Of a stretch of DNA of 64,000 nt, positions 55,137 through 64,000 are shown in pieces. Under the pieces are notes generated by a model that worked only from the letters and a program-made list of their open reading frames with translations, was not told where the DNA came from and searched no databases. The DNA comes from CAVSCR01 sp963726575 (GTDB lineage Bacteria > Actinomycetota > Actinomycetes > JAHEKZ01), in contig CAVSCR010000005.1 of NCBI GenBank assembly GCA_963726575.1, positions 434,001-498,000 on the forward strand, in the 5' to 3' direction. Within the stretch, counting starts at the first letter, position 1, and every line of letters begins with the position of its first letter. Position numbers and translations under genes: made by a program.

Positions 55137-58100
55137 GTGGATAGGGAACCGGCGTCGCGCGCACGTTTCCAGCGTTACCTTCCCGACACGGCGCGTGACC
55201 TGGCGCTAGCAGCCGACCGACCTGCTGACGCGCGAATCGGTGACGATGTTCGCCGACATCGCCGGATTCACCTCGCTGTCGGAGAACCTCGCCCGGTTCG
55301 GAACGGCCGGAACCGAGCAGGTCGGTGGCATCGTGCGACAGGCCATCGGCGGTGCCCTGGACATCGTGGGGAGGCACGGTGGGGACGCGCTCGCGTTCGG
55401 CGGTGACGCCATCACCGTCGAGTTCGGCGCCGACACCGGCTGGGACGACGCCGAGCGCGCAGCCGCCGACATCGTCGACCTCTTCCAGACGGTGACCGGG
55501 ACGCAGACGTTGGCCGGACCGGTCGAGCTGACCGTTCGCATCGGGATCTCGGCTGGCAGAGTCGCGACGCTGCTGTGCCCGGGCGGGCATCGCGACGTGC
55601 TCGTGCAACTGGGACCGGGGCTGGATCGAGCGGCCGAGTCGTCGGGGCTCGCTGATCGCAACGCAGTGCACGTCATGCCCGTCGAGTACCGTGCGGCCGC
55701 GGCTCCTGCCCTAGGCGCCGCACCTGCGACGCCGACTCCTGGTTCGGCGGTCCCGGTCTGGGCATCCCGGCTGTTCCATCCACTGACCTCCTCTCGCATC
55801 GCAGCGGCCGCCGAGCCACCCGACGAACACCGTCGCGTGACGTGCGTCTTCCTTTCGCTGCCCCCGACCGATGATCGCGACCGGCAGTCCCTTCAGACGC
55901 TCGCGACGTTGGTGGCGTCCGCGGCGGATGCGATCACCGACTCCGGCGGGGACGTCGTGCAGTGCTCGGGCGGGGACAAGGGCATCGTCTTGTTCGCCGT
56001 CTTCGGCGCCCCGGTCGCCCACCCCGACGACCCGCTCAGGGCGGTCCACGCCGTCGACCTGCTGCGTGCCACGACCAGTCAGCCGTTCGCCGCGGGCATC
56101 GCCACGGGCCTGGGCTTCACCGCGGTGTTCGGTGGGCAGCATCGAGGCTTCCCCAGCGTCATCGGCGACACCACCAACGTTGCGGCGCGACTGATGGCCG
56201 CCGCCGAGCCGGGCACCACGCTGCTCGACAACCAAACCACCGCGGCCGGTGACGGGCGACTCGTCGTCGACGAGCCTCGCGCGCTGAGCGTCAAGAACCG
56301 CGCCGAGCCGATCCAGGTGGTGCGCTTCCGTGAGCTGTCCAGGTCGAGCCGCGGGCTCGACGACGAGGACGAGACGCCGTTCGTGGGCCGAGACGCAGAG
56401 CTCGCCGCCGGCGAGCGGCTGCTCGACACGGCGGCTCACCATGGATCGGCCCTGCACCTGGTCGGCGGCGCCGGGTCCGGCAAGTCGCGACTCGCCGGCG
56501 AGCTCGCGCGGCGTGCCCGCATCAGGGGCCTGGCGGTCCGCACGGGCGGCTTCGAGGCCTTCGGGGTGAGCAGCCCGCTGGGTCCGTTCGCCGACTTCGT
56601 CCGTCGACCGGCCCGGCCGGTCGCCGCTGAAGACCCAGCGCGACCTGTTCGCAGCCGTCGCCGAGGTCCGTCCTGGTGATGAGGGCCTCGCGCCACTGCT
56701 CGGCCCCCTCATCGGCGTCTCCGTGCCCGAGACCAGCGCAACGATCGGCCTGTCCGACGACCAGCGGGCGGACCTCGGACGTCGGCTCGTCGTCGACCTG
56801 CTGTGCGCCGCCCCGACGCCGACCCTGTTCGTGGTCGAGGACGTTCACTGGGCTGACGAGGCCTCCCGCAGCCTGCTCGCCGAGCTCGGACCCCGTCTGC
56901 AGGAGCAGCTCGGTGTCGCTGGTGACGACGCGACGCCCCGGGCCGGTGCCGGGGTGCGAGCCTTCGGTCGAGCTCGGCGACCTGCCGCGGGAACGGCTCG
57001 CCACGATCGTTCGCGACACGTGGAGCCGGCTCGGCGGCAGCGAGCTGCCCGATGAGTACGTGGCCGTTCTGGTCGAGCGGGCGGCGGGCAGCCCGATGTT
57101 CGCCCAGACCGTGACCGAGCTCGTGCGACGCGGCTACCAGCCAGGCGTGCCGCTGCCCGAGGTTCCGTTGCCCGACCAGCTGCTGCCCTTCCTCACCACC
57201 CAGATCGACACCCTCGGGGACAGTGCCCAGGTGACGGCCCTGCGCGCGGCCGTGCTCGGACACCCGGTGTCGGCCGACGAGCTGGCTCGGGTCTTCGCGG
57301 CCAGTGCGGCGGAGGTTCGCAGCGACGTCGTCCGACTCGCAGCGGCGGGGATCTTGCGTCCGGTCAGCGCGGGCCGACGACCCGGTCGTGGCGCTGCGCC
57401 ACCCCACCGTCGCCGAGGCCCTGGTGGCGCGCGCGTCGCACGCCGTCCGGGAGCCGATGCACGAGCGCGTCTGCCGGTATCTGGTCGCCACCGAAGCCTC
57501 CGCCCGCGAGGTGGCCGGCCACCTGGAGCACTGCCGGCTCTTCGAGCTCGAACAGACGTGGTACCGGTCTGCGCGACAAGAAGCGGCCGCGGCCTGGGCG
57601 CTCCACGAAGCGCGCCACTGGGCCGAGCTCACGGTGGCTGCCGCCCCGTCCGACGACGGGGGCGCCGACGCGCTCGCCCTCGCCGAGCTCGAGCAGCAGC
57701 TCGGCGAGCTCAGCGACGCGGCCGAGCGGCTCACGGGTCTGGATGGGCCAGCCGCCGAGCAGCTGCGCGGCCGGATCGCGCTGGAGACCGGTCGGCCCGC
57801 CGACGCGGTCACCCATCTGCTGAACGCGGAGCAGCTCGGAGCCTCCGGCGCGGGGGTCACCTGGCCGCTGACCATGGCGCTGTGCGAGCTCGCGCGGTTC
57901 GCCGAGGCGGCCGACCGCGCGCGACGTCAGCTCGCGGCAGCCGGTGATGACGGGCCGACCCGGCTCGACGCGTTGGCCAACCTCGCGGTGATCGATGCCC
58001 GGCAGGGTCAGTTCGCCGAGTCGGCCGCGCGGCTGGAGGAAGCACGAGCTCTGGCGGCGGAGCTGGGGGACGCCATGCGCCTGGCCATCGTCACCGGCGA

Positions 58101-58749
58101 CCTGGCGGGGACGCGGTACGCCATGGACCGCACCCGCGAGGCGGCCGAGCTGCTCGCCGAGGCCGCCGCTATCGCTGAGCGACTCGGGAGCCGTCGGATG
58201 GTCGCGATGACCCTCGGGAACGCCGCGGCGATCCGGCTCGAGGCGGCCGACCACGAAGGGGCGCGGCGGGCGGCGGCGGCCAGTGCCGCCGCGTCGCTGC
58301 AGATCGGAGACGCCGCCCTCGCGTTGAACGCCCTGCAGGTCCCCGTCCTGGTCGCCGAGATCCAGGGAGCGCTTGCGGAAGCCGCGGCGTGGTGGCGTCG
58401 GCACGCGTTGCTCGAGGAGCAGCTCGGCCGTCCGAGCAACGCTGCCGTGTCCTGGTTCCGCCACGCGGCGGCCCTCGCCGGGCTCGGGGAGGTGACGACC
58501 GCGCAGAAGGTGGTCGACCGCACCGAGATGTCGGCGGCGCTGCTGGACGACGAGGACGTCCGCTTCGAGCGCGACCGGGCCGGTGCGGCGGTCGACGGTC
58601 GCTACACGTCGCCGGTGGACACCGACCAGCTCCCGCTGGATCTCCCGCCGCTGGACGCGAACCTGCCGCAGGTGGCGCCGGCGGATGTGGATGGGCTGTT
58701 CGACGAGGTGGAGCGACTGCTCAGCGAGCGCGAACCGTCGTCGGCCTGA
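55137..58749 (+). pseudogene. Soluble-adenylyl-cyclase-like protein (two cyclase domains, AAA ATPase, TPR tail), about four frameshifts
   Basis: Pieces in order: VDREPASRARFQRYLPDTAR (55137); cyclase domain 1 TMFADIAGFTSLSENLARFG with LAFGGDAITVEFG, both metal Asp present; cyclase domain 2 with VVQCSGGDKGIVLFAVFGAP and VIGDTTNVAARLMAAAEPG but lacking the first Asp; AAA domain with Walker A VGGAGSGKSRLAGELA and Walker B TLFVVEDVHWADEASRSLL; and from 57370 an alpha-helical repeat tail intact to the stop at 58749. Frame changes fall near 55215, 56620, 56930 and 57370. Full length would be about 1200 residues, like ADCY10-type cyclases. Confidence 0.8.
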
Positions 58750-58757
58750 CCGGTCGG

Positions 58758-59768
58758 TCAGTCGCCTTCCTGCCACCCGTGGCTCTTCGCCAGCTCCTTC
58801 AACCTCCGCAGGTCGATGACGTCGGCGCCGGCCACGGCCAGCCGGACCGGCGTGGTGGCGACCAGCGTCGACGCCCGTCGGCCACCCTCGAGCAGTGCGC
58901 GCTCGCCGAGGATGGCGCCTGGCCCCACCTCGGCCACGCGTTCCCCGTCGACCTCGACGCCGAGCACACCGTCGAGCAGCAGGAACAGCTCGTCGCCCGG
59001 CTCGCCCTGTCGGGTCAGCACCGCACCTGATGGGAGCCGGCGAATCTCGGTGTTCATCTCCGGGCGCATGAGCTCAGCCGACAGTTGTCGCTCCAGCTCG
59101 CTCTCGGCGGCGGCCACCACCACCTCGGAGTCCTGGTCGCCCCAGGGAGTCCGGTCGCCGAAGGAGTGCGCCACCCAGGACTTCTGGTCGGTCAGCCCGC
59201 TCTTGAGCGCCAGCCGCCCTTCGGCGTCGTAGACCCAGTGCCGGGGAAAGGCGCTCGCTCCGGCCAGCTCGACGTCGCAGCGTCCATCCACGTGGATCGT
59301 CAGACTGACGGTGGTCCACACGATCGGAGCACGCCACTGGACGAACGGTGCGTGCCGAACCGGGCGCGGCAACGGCACACCCGTGCATCCCCCGACGGTC
59401 TGCACGAACTGCACGCTCGACTCTCCCAGGATCGGATCCGGCTGCAGCTGCGGGAGGGACAGGGCCCGAAAGGTCGCCCCCGCCTGCGCAACGCGCACCG
59501 TTGTCGAGCCCATGACCAGACCAGACTCCTCGGCGCGTCCAACGTCGACGATGCGACCGTCTTCCACGTCGATCCAGGCGGACACCACGTTGGCAAACCG
59601 AAAGGCGTCGTCGTCACGCAGGCGGTACACCTCGTCGAGGCCCTCGATGTGATCAGGCGGCGGCGGATCGAAGTGCGCCAACCCCAGGTCGAAGCCGGTC
59701 CTCAGGAACCCCTGAACCGACTCCATGGGGATCCACGAGATCGACAGCGCTCTCGACGCGATGCGCAC
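58758..59768 (-). CDS. Cyclic nucleotide-binding domain protein with unknown N-terminal region
   Basis: 336 residues from GTG 59768 with AGGAGAG upstream. The last 100 residues are a CNB domain: LPSGAVLTRQGEPGDELFLL, LDGVLGVEVDG and the phosphate-binding cassette GPGAILGERALLEGGRRAST with the conserved Gly-Glu and Arg. The first 220 residues contain no known motif, are soluble and rich in tryptophan. Ends 8 bp from the cyclase gene, tail to tail. It may sense the nucleotide made by that cyclase. Confidence 0.8.
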   Translation of the reverse strand: MRIASRALSISWIPMESVQGFLRTGFDLGLAHFDPPPPDHIEGLDEVYRLRDDDAFRFANVVSAWIDVEDGRIVDVGRAEESGLVMGSTTVRVAQAGATFRALSLPQLQPDPILGESSVQFVQTVGGCTGVPLPRPVRHAPFVQWRAPIVWTTVSLTIHVDGRCDVELAGASAFPRHWVYDAEGRLALKSGLTDQKSWVAHSFGDRTPWGDQDSEVVVAAAESELERQLSAELMRPEMNTEIRRLPSGAVLTRQGEPGDELFLLLDGVLGVEVDGERVAEVGPGAILGERALLEGGRRASTLVATTPVRLAVAGADVIDLRRLKELAKSHGWQEGD

Positions 59769-59785
59769 GACAGCTCTCCTGCGCG

Positions 59786-60979
59786 CTAGATGCGCGCGGC
59801 GTCCTTCAGGGCGGTCGCCCGGTCGGTGCGCTCCCAGGTGAACTCCGGCAGCTCGCGGCCGAAGTGACCGTAGGCAGCGGTCTGGGCGTAGATCGGGCGC
59901 AGCAGGTCGAGGTCGGCGATGATCGCGGCCGGACGCAGGTCGAACACCTCGAGCACGGCGTCCTGGATCCGGTCGTCGCCCACGACGCCGGTCCCGAAGG
60001 TCTCCACGAACAGACCCACCGGGTGAGCCTTGCCGATGGCGTAGGCCACCTGGACCTCGCAGCGCGTGGCCAGTCCGGCCGCCACGACGTTCTTGGCCAC
60101 CCAGCGCACGGCGTAGGCGGCCGAGCGGTCCACCTTGCTCGGGTCCTTGCCGGAGAAGGCACCGCCACCGTGGCGCGCCATACCGCCGTAGGTGTCGATG
60201 ATGATCTTGCGGCCGGTCAGCCCGGCGTCGCCCATCGGGCCGCCGACCTCGAACCGGCCGGTCGGGTTGACCAGCACCCGGAAGTGATCGGTGTCGATGT
60301 CGATGCTCTCCAGCACCGGACGGATCACGAGCTCCTCGATGTCGGGCTGCAGCAACGTCTCCAGGTTGATGTCCTCGGCGTGCTGCGTCGAGACCACCAC
60401 GGTGTCGAGCCGCACCGGCTTGTCGCCGTCGTACTCCAAGGTGACCTGGGTCTTGCCGTCCGGACGCAGATAGGCGATCTCTCCCAGCTTGCGCACCTCG
60501 GTGAGCCGACGGGCCAGCCGGTGGGCGAGCGTGATCGGCAGCGGCATCAGCTCGGGCGTCTCGTTGGTCGCGTAGCCGAACATCAGTCCCTGGTCGCCGG
60601 CACCCTGTCGGTCCAGCGGGTCACCGGAATGGTCGTGGCGCTCCTCGTAGGCGTCGTTGACGCCCTGGGCGATGTCCGGCGACTGCGAGCCGATCGACAC
60701 CGAGACGCCGCACGAAGCCCCGTCGAACCCCTTCTTGGAGGAGTCGTAGCCGATCCCGAGCACGCACTCGCGGACGATCGCGGGGATGTCGGCGTAGCCC
60801 TTGGTGGTGACCTCCCCGGCCACGTGCACCTGTCCGGTGGTGATCAACGTCTCGACGGCGACGCGAGACGTTGGGTCGTCGGTCAGCAGCGCATCGAGGA
60901 TCGAGTCGCTGATCTGGTCGGCGATCTTGTCCGGGTGTCCTTCGGTGACGGACTCGGAGGTGAACAGACGTCGGGCCAC
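59786..60979 (-). CDS. metK: S-adenosylmethionine synthetase
   Basis: 397 residues from GTG 60979. FTSESVTEGHPDKIADQISD at the start, the P-loop-like GAGDQGLMFGYA near residue 125 and GGGAFSGKDPSKVDRSAAY near 270. Makes SAM from methionine and ATP for the many methyltransferases. 45 bp downstream of coaBC. No SAM riboswitch is seen upstream. Confidence 0.97.
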   Translation of the reverse strand: MARRLFTSESVTEGHPDKIADQISDSILDALLTDDPTSRVAVETLITTGQVHVAGEVTTKGYADIPAIVRECVLGIGYDSSKKGFDGASCGVSVSIGSQSPDIAQGVNDAYEERHDHSGDPLDRQGAGDQGLMFGYATNETPELMPLPITLAHRLARRLTEVRKLGEIAYLRPDGKTQVTLEYDGDKPVRLDTVVVSTQHAEDINLETLLQPDIEELVIRPVLESIDIDTDHFRVLVNPTGRFEVGGPMGDAGLTGRKIIIDTYGGMARHGGGAFSGKDPSKVDRSAAYAVRWVAKNVVAAGLATRCEVQVAYAIGKAHPVGLFVETFGTGVVGDDRIQDAVLEVFDLRPAAIIADLDLLRPIYAQTAAYGHFGRELPEFTWERTDRATALKDAARI

Positions 60980-61024
60980 GGATGGTTCCTCGATTCGCGA
61001 GCAGCCGGGACGGGCCCGGTCAGC

Positions 61025-62269
61025 CTACCGGGGCGGATCTGATGGGAGTTGCCGGACCACGGCGTCCCAGAGCTGGTCGGCCAGCGCCGCCTTCGGACCG
61101 TAGGGGACGTCGATCGACTCCCCCGACTGGGACAAGATCACTGCGGCGTTGTCGGCCGCCTCGAACCCGAGCCCGTCGCCGACCCGGTTGACCACCAGCA
61201 GGTCGCACCCCTTGGCGGCCAGCTTGCGACGTCCGTGCTCCAGCCAGTCGGCGTCCGCGTCGCCGGTCTCCGCGGCGAACCCCACGATCACCTGGTGGGC
61301 GCTGCGATGGGCGACCAGTTCGCTGAGCACGTCGACGGTGCGCTGCAGTCGCAGCACCGGCGGATCGCCGGCGTCCTTCTTGAGCTTGGCGTCCGCGACC
61401 TCGACCGGTGCGAAGTCGGCCACCGCGGCAGCCATGACCACGACGTCGGCGCGCGCGGCGACGTCGCGCACGGCCGCGTGCAACTGCGCGGCGGTGGTCA
61501 CCGGGACCACCTTGGCTCCAGCCGGGTCGGGCAGGCTCACGTTGGCGGCCACCACAACGACCTCGGCACCACGCGCCACCGCAGTCACCGCGAGTGCGTA
61601 GCCCTGCCGGCCCGATGACCGGTTGCCGATGAAGCGCACCGGGTCGATCGGTTCGCGCGTGCCCCCCGCGGAGATCACGACCGTGCGGCCGGCCAGATCG
61701 CCCACGGCCGTGCTCGCCAGGCTGTGGTCGAGCATCTCCTCGACGACGAGGGCAAGCTCGGCGGGCTCGGGCAGCCGTCCAGGTCCGGAGTCGGCGCCGG
61801 TGAGCCGTCCCACGGCCGGATCGACGACGACGACGCCGCGCGAGCGCAGCGTCTGGACGTTCGCCTGGGTGGCCGGGTGCTCCCACATCTGTGAGTGCAT
61901 GGCCGGGGCCATGACGATGGGGCACTGCGCGGTGAGCAGCACGTTGGTCAGCAGGTCGTCGGCCAGACCGTGCGCAACCTTGGCCAGCAGGTCGGCGGTC
62001 GCGGGCGCCACCACGACGACATCGGCGTCTTGTCCGATGCGCACGTGCGGCACGGCGTGGACGTCGTGCCAGATGCTGGTGGGAACCGGGAGACCGGACA
62101 CGGCCGCCCAGGTCGGCTCGCCCACGAACCGCAGGGCGGTCTGGGTTGGGACGACCTGCACGCTGTGGCCGGATTCCCGCAGACGGCGGACCAGCTCGAC
62201 CACCTTGTAGGCGGCGATCCCGCCACCCACGCCCACCACGACGCGGGACACGGTGCTGCTGCCTGCCAC
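61025..62269 (-). CDS. coaBC: Bifunctional phosphopantothenoylcysteine decarboxylase / synthetase
   Basis: 414 residues. The CoaC flavoprotein half (1-190) has VGVGGGIAAYKVVELVRRLR, the catalytic His in HVRIGQDADVVVVAPATA and the Cys in TAQCPIVMAPAMHSQMW. The CoaB half (about 195-414) has VVISAGGTREPIDPVRFIGN and AAVADFAP. Coenzyme A synthesis. GTG start, 19 bp after rpoZ. Confidence 0.95.
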   Translation of the reverse strand: MAGSSTVSRVVVGVGGGIAAYKVVELVRRLRESGHSVQVVPTQTALRFVGEPTWAAVSGLPVPTSIWHDVHAVPHVRIGQDADVVVVAPATADLLAKVAHGLADDLLTNVLLTAQCPIVMAPAMHSQMWEHPATQANVQTLRSRGVVVVDPAVGRLTGADSGPGRLPEPAELALVVEEMLDHSLASTAVGDLAGRTVVISAGGTREPIDPVRFIGNRSSGRQGYALAVTAVARGAEVVVVAANVSLPDPAGAKVVPVTTAAQLHAAVRDVAARADVVVMAAAVADFAPVEVADAKLKKDAGDPPVLRLQRTVDVLSELVAHRSAHQVIVGFAAETGDADADWLEHGRRKLAAKGCDLLVVNRVGDGLGFEAADNAAVILSQSGESIDVPYGPKAALADQLWDAVVRQLPSDPPR

Positions 62270-62288
62270 TCCCGCTAGGTCCGCTGCG

Positions 62289-62558
62289 CTACTCGACGAC
62301 CTCGACCGGCTCCGCGGTCAGGAGGTTCTCGTTGATCTCGCGCATCGCGATGGACAGCGGCTTCTCCTGGACATGGGTCTCGACGAGCGGACCGACGTAC
62401 TCCAGGAGGCCCTCGCCGAGCTGGGAGTAGTAGGCATTGATCTGCCGGGCCCGCTTGGCCGCGTAGAGGACCAGTGCGTACTTGGAGTCCGCCTTCTCGA
62501 GCAGCTCGTCGATGGGCGGGTTCGTGATGCCCTCGGGGACGCCGTGGACTCCTGACAC
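62289..62558 (-). CDS. rpoZ: RNA polymerase omega subunit
   Basis: 89 residues from GTG 62558. Contains GITNPPIDELLEKADSKYAL, then AAKRARQINAYYSQLGEGLL, followed by KPLSIAMREI, typical of actinobacterial omega. Between gmk and coaBC as in M. tuberculosis. Confidence 0.95.
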   Translation of the reverse strand: MSGVHGVPEGITNPPIDELLEKADSKYALVLYAAKRARQINAYYSQLGEGLLEYVGPLVETHVQEKPLSIAMREINENLLTAEPVEVVE

Positions 62559-62595
62559 AGGTACTCCAGCTGTTGGGGAGAAGAAGACCGCGGGC

Positions 62596-63174
62596 TCAGG
62601 CCGACGGATGCAGGAAGTCTAGCAAGGCTCGGCCGACCGCCTCGACGTCGTCGTTGACGATCACCGCGTCGAACTCGGCCGCTGCGTCGAGCTCGACGAC
62701 CGCGGCCTCGAGTCGGCGCTTGACCGAGTCGGGTGCCTCGGTCCCCCTGCCGGTGAGGCGTTTCTGCAACACGTCCCACGAGGGTGGCGCCAAGAACACG
62801 AGCAGAGCGTCCGGGCGGACCTCGCGCACCTGGCGGGCGCCCTGCAGCTCGATCTCCAGAAGCACCGGCCGGCCCGCCGACAGGTGCTTGGCGACCGGGG
62901 CGCCCGGCGTCCCGTAGCGGTGGCCGGCGAACTCCGCCCACTCCAGCAACCCGCCGTCGGACACGAGCGTGTCGAACTCGGCGTCGGTCAGGAACCGGTA
63001 GTTGACGCCGTCGACCTCCCCGGGTCGCTGCGGGCGGGTGGTCGCCGAGACCGACACCCAGAAGTCCTCGTCCTGCCCGCGCAGCCAGTCGACGACGGTG
63101 CTCTTCCCCACTCCGGACGGCCCGGACAAGACGACCAGTCGCGGCGGCGCCGCGTCAGCCGGCCGGGAACTCAC
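62596..63174 (-). CDS. gmk: Guanylate kinase
   Basis: 192 residues from GTG 63174. P-loop VVLSGPSGVGKSTVVDWL at residues 14-31, GMP-binding SVSATTRPQRPGEVDGVNYR and RYGTPGAPVAKHLSAGRPVL. The start lies 20 bp inside the 3' end of mihF, so both genes share a short overlap in different frames. Confidence 0.95.
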   Translation of the reverse strand: MSSRPADAAPPRLVVLSGPSGVGKSTVVDWLRGQDEDFWVSVSATTRPQRPGEVDGVNYRFLTDAEFDTLVSDGGLLEWAEFAGHRYGTPGAPVAKHLSAGRPVLLEIELQGARQVREVRPDALLVFLAPPSWDVLQKRLTGRGTEAPDSVKRRLEAAVVELDAAAEFDAVIVNDDVEAVGRALLDFLHPSA

Positions 63175-63484
63175 GCTCGAGGGCGGCGATCTGGTTGGCG
63201 CCGAGCCCTCGGACCCTTCGGCTCGGCGAGATGCCCAGGCGTTCCATCAGCTGTTGGGCGCGCACCTTGCCGACGCCTGGCATCGACTCCAGCAGCGCTG
63301 TCACCCGCATCTTGCCCACGATCTTGCCGTCGTCGTTGTCGCTTTGCCCCCGCTCGAGCACCTCCGACAGTGAGGCACCGGAGTGCTTCAGCCGGTTCTT
63401 CACCTCAGCGCGGACCCGCCGCGCCTCCGCGGCCTTCTCCAGCGCCTGCTGACGCTGTTCGGGCGTGAGCGACGGCAAGGCCAC
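63155..63484 (-). CDS. mihF: Actinobacterial integration host factor (mIHF)
   Basis: 109 residues from GTG 63484 (GTG 63490 possible), starting VALPSLTPEQRQQALEKAAE. A basic helical N-terminus precedes the helix-two-turn-helix DNA-binding part SMPGVGKVRAQQLMERLGIS and RRVRGLGANQ. A nucleoid-associated protein; in M. smegmatis it is essential and stimulates L5 phage integration. The frame upstream to 63820 is not coding. Confidence 0.93.
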   Translation of the reverse strand: MALPSLTPEQRQQALEKAAEARRVRAEVKNRLKHSGASLSEVLERGQSDNDDGKIVGKMRVTALLESMPGVGKVRAQQLMERLGISPSRRVRGLGANQIAALEREFPAG

Positions 63485-63573
63485 GACGGACACCTCTTCA
63501 CTGGCTGACTTCACTGGCTGGTTCGACTGGCTGGTTCCACCGGCCGAGCAGGGAGCGGACTGACGGGGCGAAC

Positions 63574-64000
63574 CTAGCGAGTGGGCTCCGCAGCGGCAAC
63601 GAGACCCGCCACATGCCGCGCGGCAGATGCCGGATCCTCCGCGCCGGTGATCGGCCGCCCGATCACCAGGAGGTCGGCGCCATCGGCGAGAGCCTGTTCC
63701 GGGGTACCGACTCTGGCTTGGTCGGCGACGTCGCTGCCGGCCGGTCGGATCCCGGGCGTGATCAAGGTGATGTCGGGTCCCACCACGGAGCGAACGAGCC
63801 CCACCTCCTGGGCCGAGCACACCAGGGCCTGCGCCCCGGCGTCGACGGCCAACAGGGCCAGTCGGCGAACGACGTCGGCCGGCGTCCCCGCCATGCCGAT
63901 CGATGCCAGGTCGGCGGCGCTCATCGAGGTGAGAACGGTGACGCCCGTGACGCGGGTGGCGGGAAGCTCGGCGACAGCGGCGCGGATCATCGCGGCCCCA
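63574..64000 (-). CDS. pyrF: Orotidine 5'-phosphate decarboxylase (5' part cut by window edge)
   Basis: The last 142 residues are present; the frame stays open to the window edge. TGVTVLTSMSAADLASIGM and the C-terminal phosphate-binding LITPGIRPAGSDVADQARVG, then PEQALADGADLLVIGRPIT, are typical of the E. coli-type enzyme. Final step of UMP synthesis. The active-site DxKxxD lies outside the window. Confidence 0.92.
   Translation of the reverse strand, partial: GAAMIRAAVAELPATRVTGVTVLTSMSAADLASIGMAGTPADVVRRLALLAVDAGAQALVCSAQEVGLVRSVVGPDITLITPGIRPAGSDVADQARVGTPEQALADGADLLVIGRPITGAEDPASAARHVAGLVAAAEPTR

Noticed and set aside
60980..61024. SAM riboswitch before metK
   Set aside because: Only 45 bp separate metK from coaBC and none of the conserved SAM-I blocks is present.

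Overview
The window is 64 kb of high-GC actinobacterial chromosome. Genes are densely packed, with many GTG starts and 4-bp ATGA/GTGA overlaps. The 16S-23S-5S operon and the gene order steA-mctB, tlyA-nadK-recN, tyrS-mpg-argHGR-BJC, pheTS, rplT-rpmI-infC, hisGE-ribHBAED, rsmB-fmt-def-priA, metK-coaBC-rpoZ-gmk-mihF-pyrF match core blocks conserved from Mycobacterium to Streptomyces and the Frankia/Kineosporia-like actinobacteria. The species cannot be fixed from sequence reading alone.

Layout. 1-12 kb (minus strand): a cell-envelope and information block (MraY/WecA-like transferase, MctB/SteB, SteA, RecN, NAD kinase, TlyA). It is coupled by overlaps to a transglutaminase-DUF58-MoxR cassette, followed by a small conserved ORF, a phasin-like protein, a HAD phosphatase and a short SSB-like protein. 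12.5-15.5 kb: a metallo-beta-lactamase-fold hydrolase, a TauE/SafE permease and a TPR protein. 15.6-21.2 kb: the rRNA operon on the minus strand, with two readable promoters, boxA sites, long processing stems and a terminator hairpin. 21.3-29.4 kb: tyrS, mpg and an arginine operon argC-J-B-R-G-H that lacks argD and argF. 29.5-38.4 kb: pheST, an orphan sensor kinase, an SOS-box-controlled DUF222/HNH gene, a SpoU-type RNA methyltransferase and infC-rpmI-rplT, in which infC uses an ATC start. 38.4-44.4 kb: an AqpZ-like aquaporin and a riboflavin operon (ribD-E-BA-H) under an FMN riboswitch that appears to run on into hisE-hisG and an SseB-like gene. 44.6-53.2 kb: an FAD/NAD(P)-binding protein, rpe, a frameshifted glycosyltransferase 2, rsmB-fmt-def, a DedA protein and a degenerate actinobacterial PriA.

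53.3-59.8 kb is the least ordinary part. Between priA and metK sit a decayed exported Ig-like protein gene, a very large soluble-adenylyl-cyclase-like gene (two cyclase domains, AAA ATPase, TPR-like tail) that is broken by about four frameshifts, and an intact convergent gene for a cyclic-nucleotide-binding protein. 59.8-64 kb returns to core genes (metK, coaBC, rpoZ, gmk, mihF) and ends inside pyrF.

The core genes are all intact. The frame breaks fall in three accessory genes, which suggests recent gene decay there, although sequencing error cannot be excluded from the sequence alone. No CRISPR array, tRNA gene, insertion sequence or prophage was seen.
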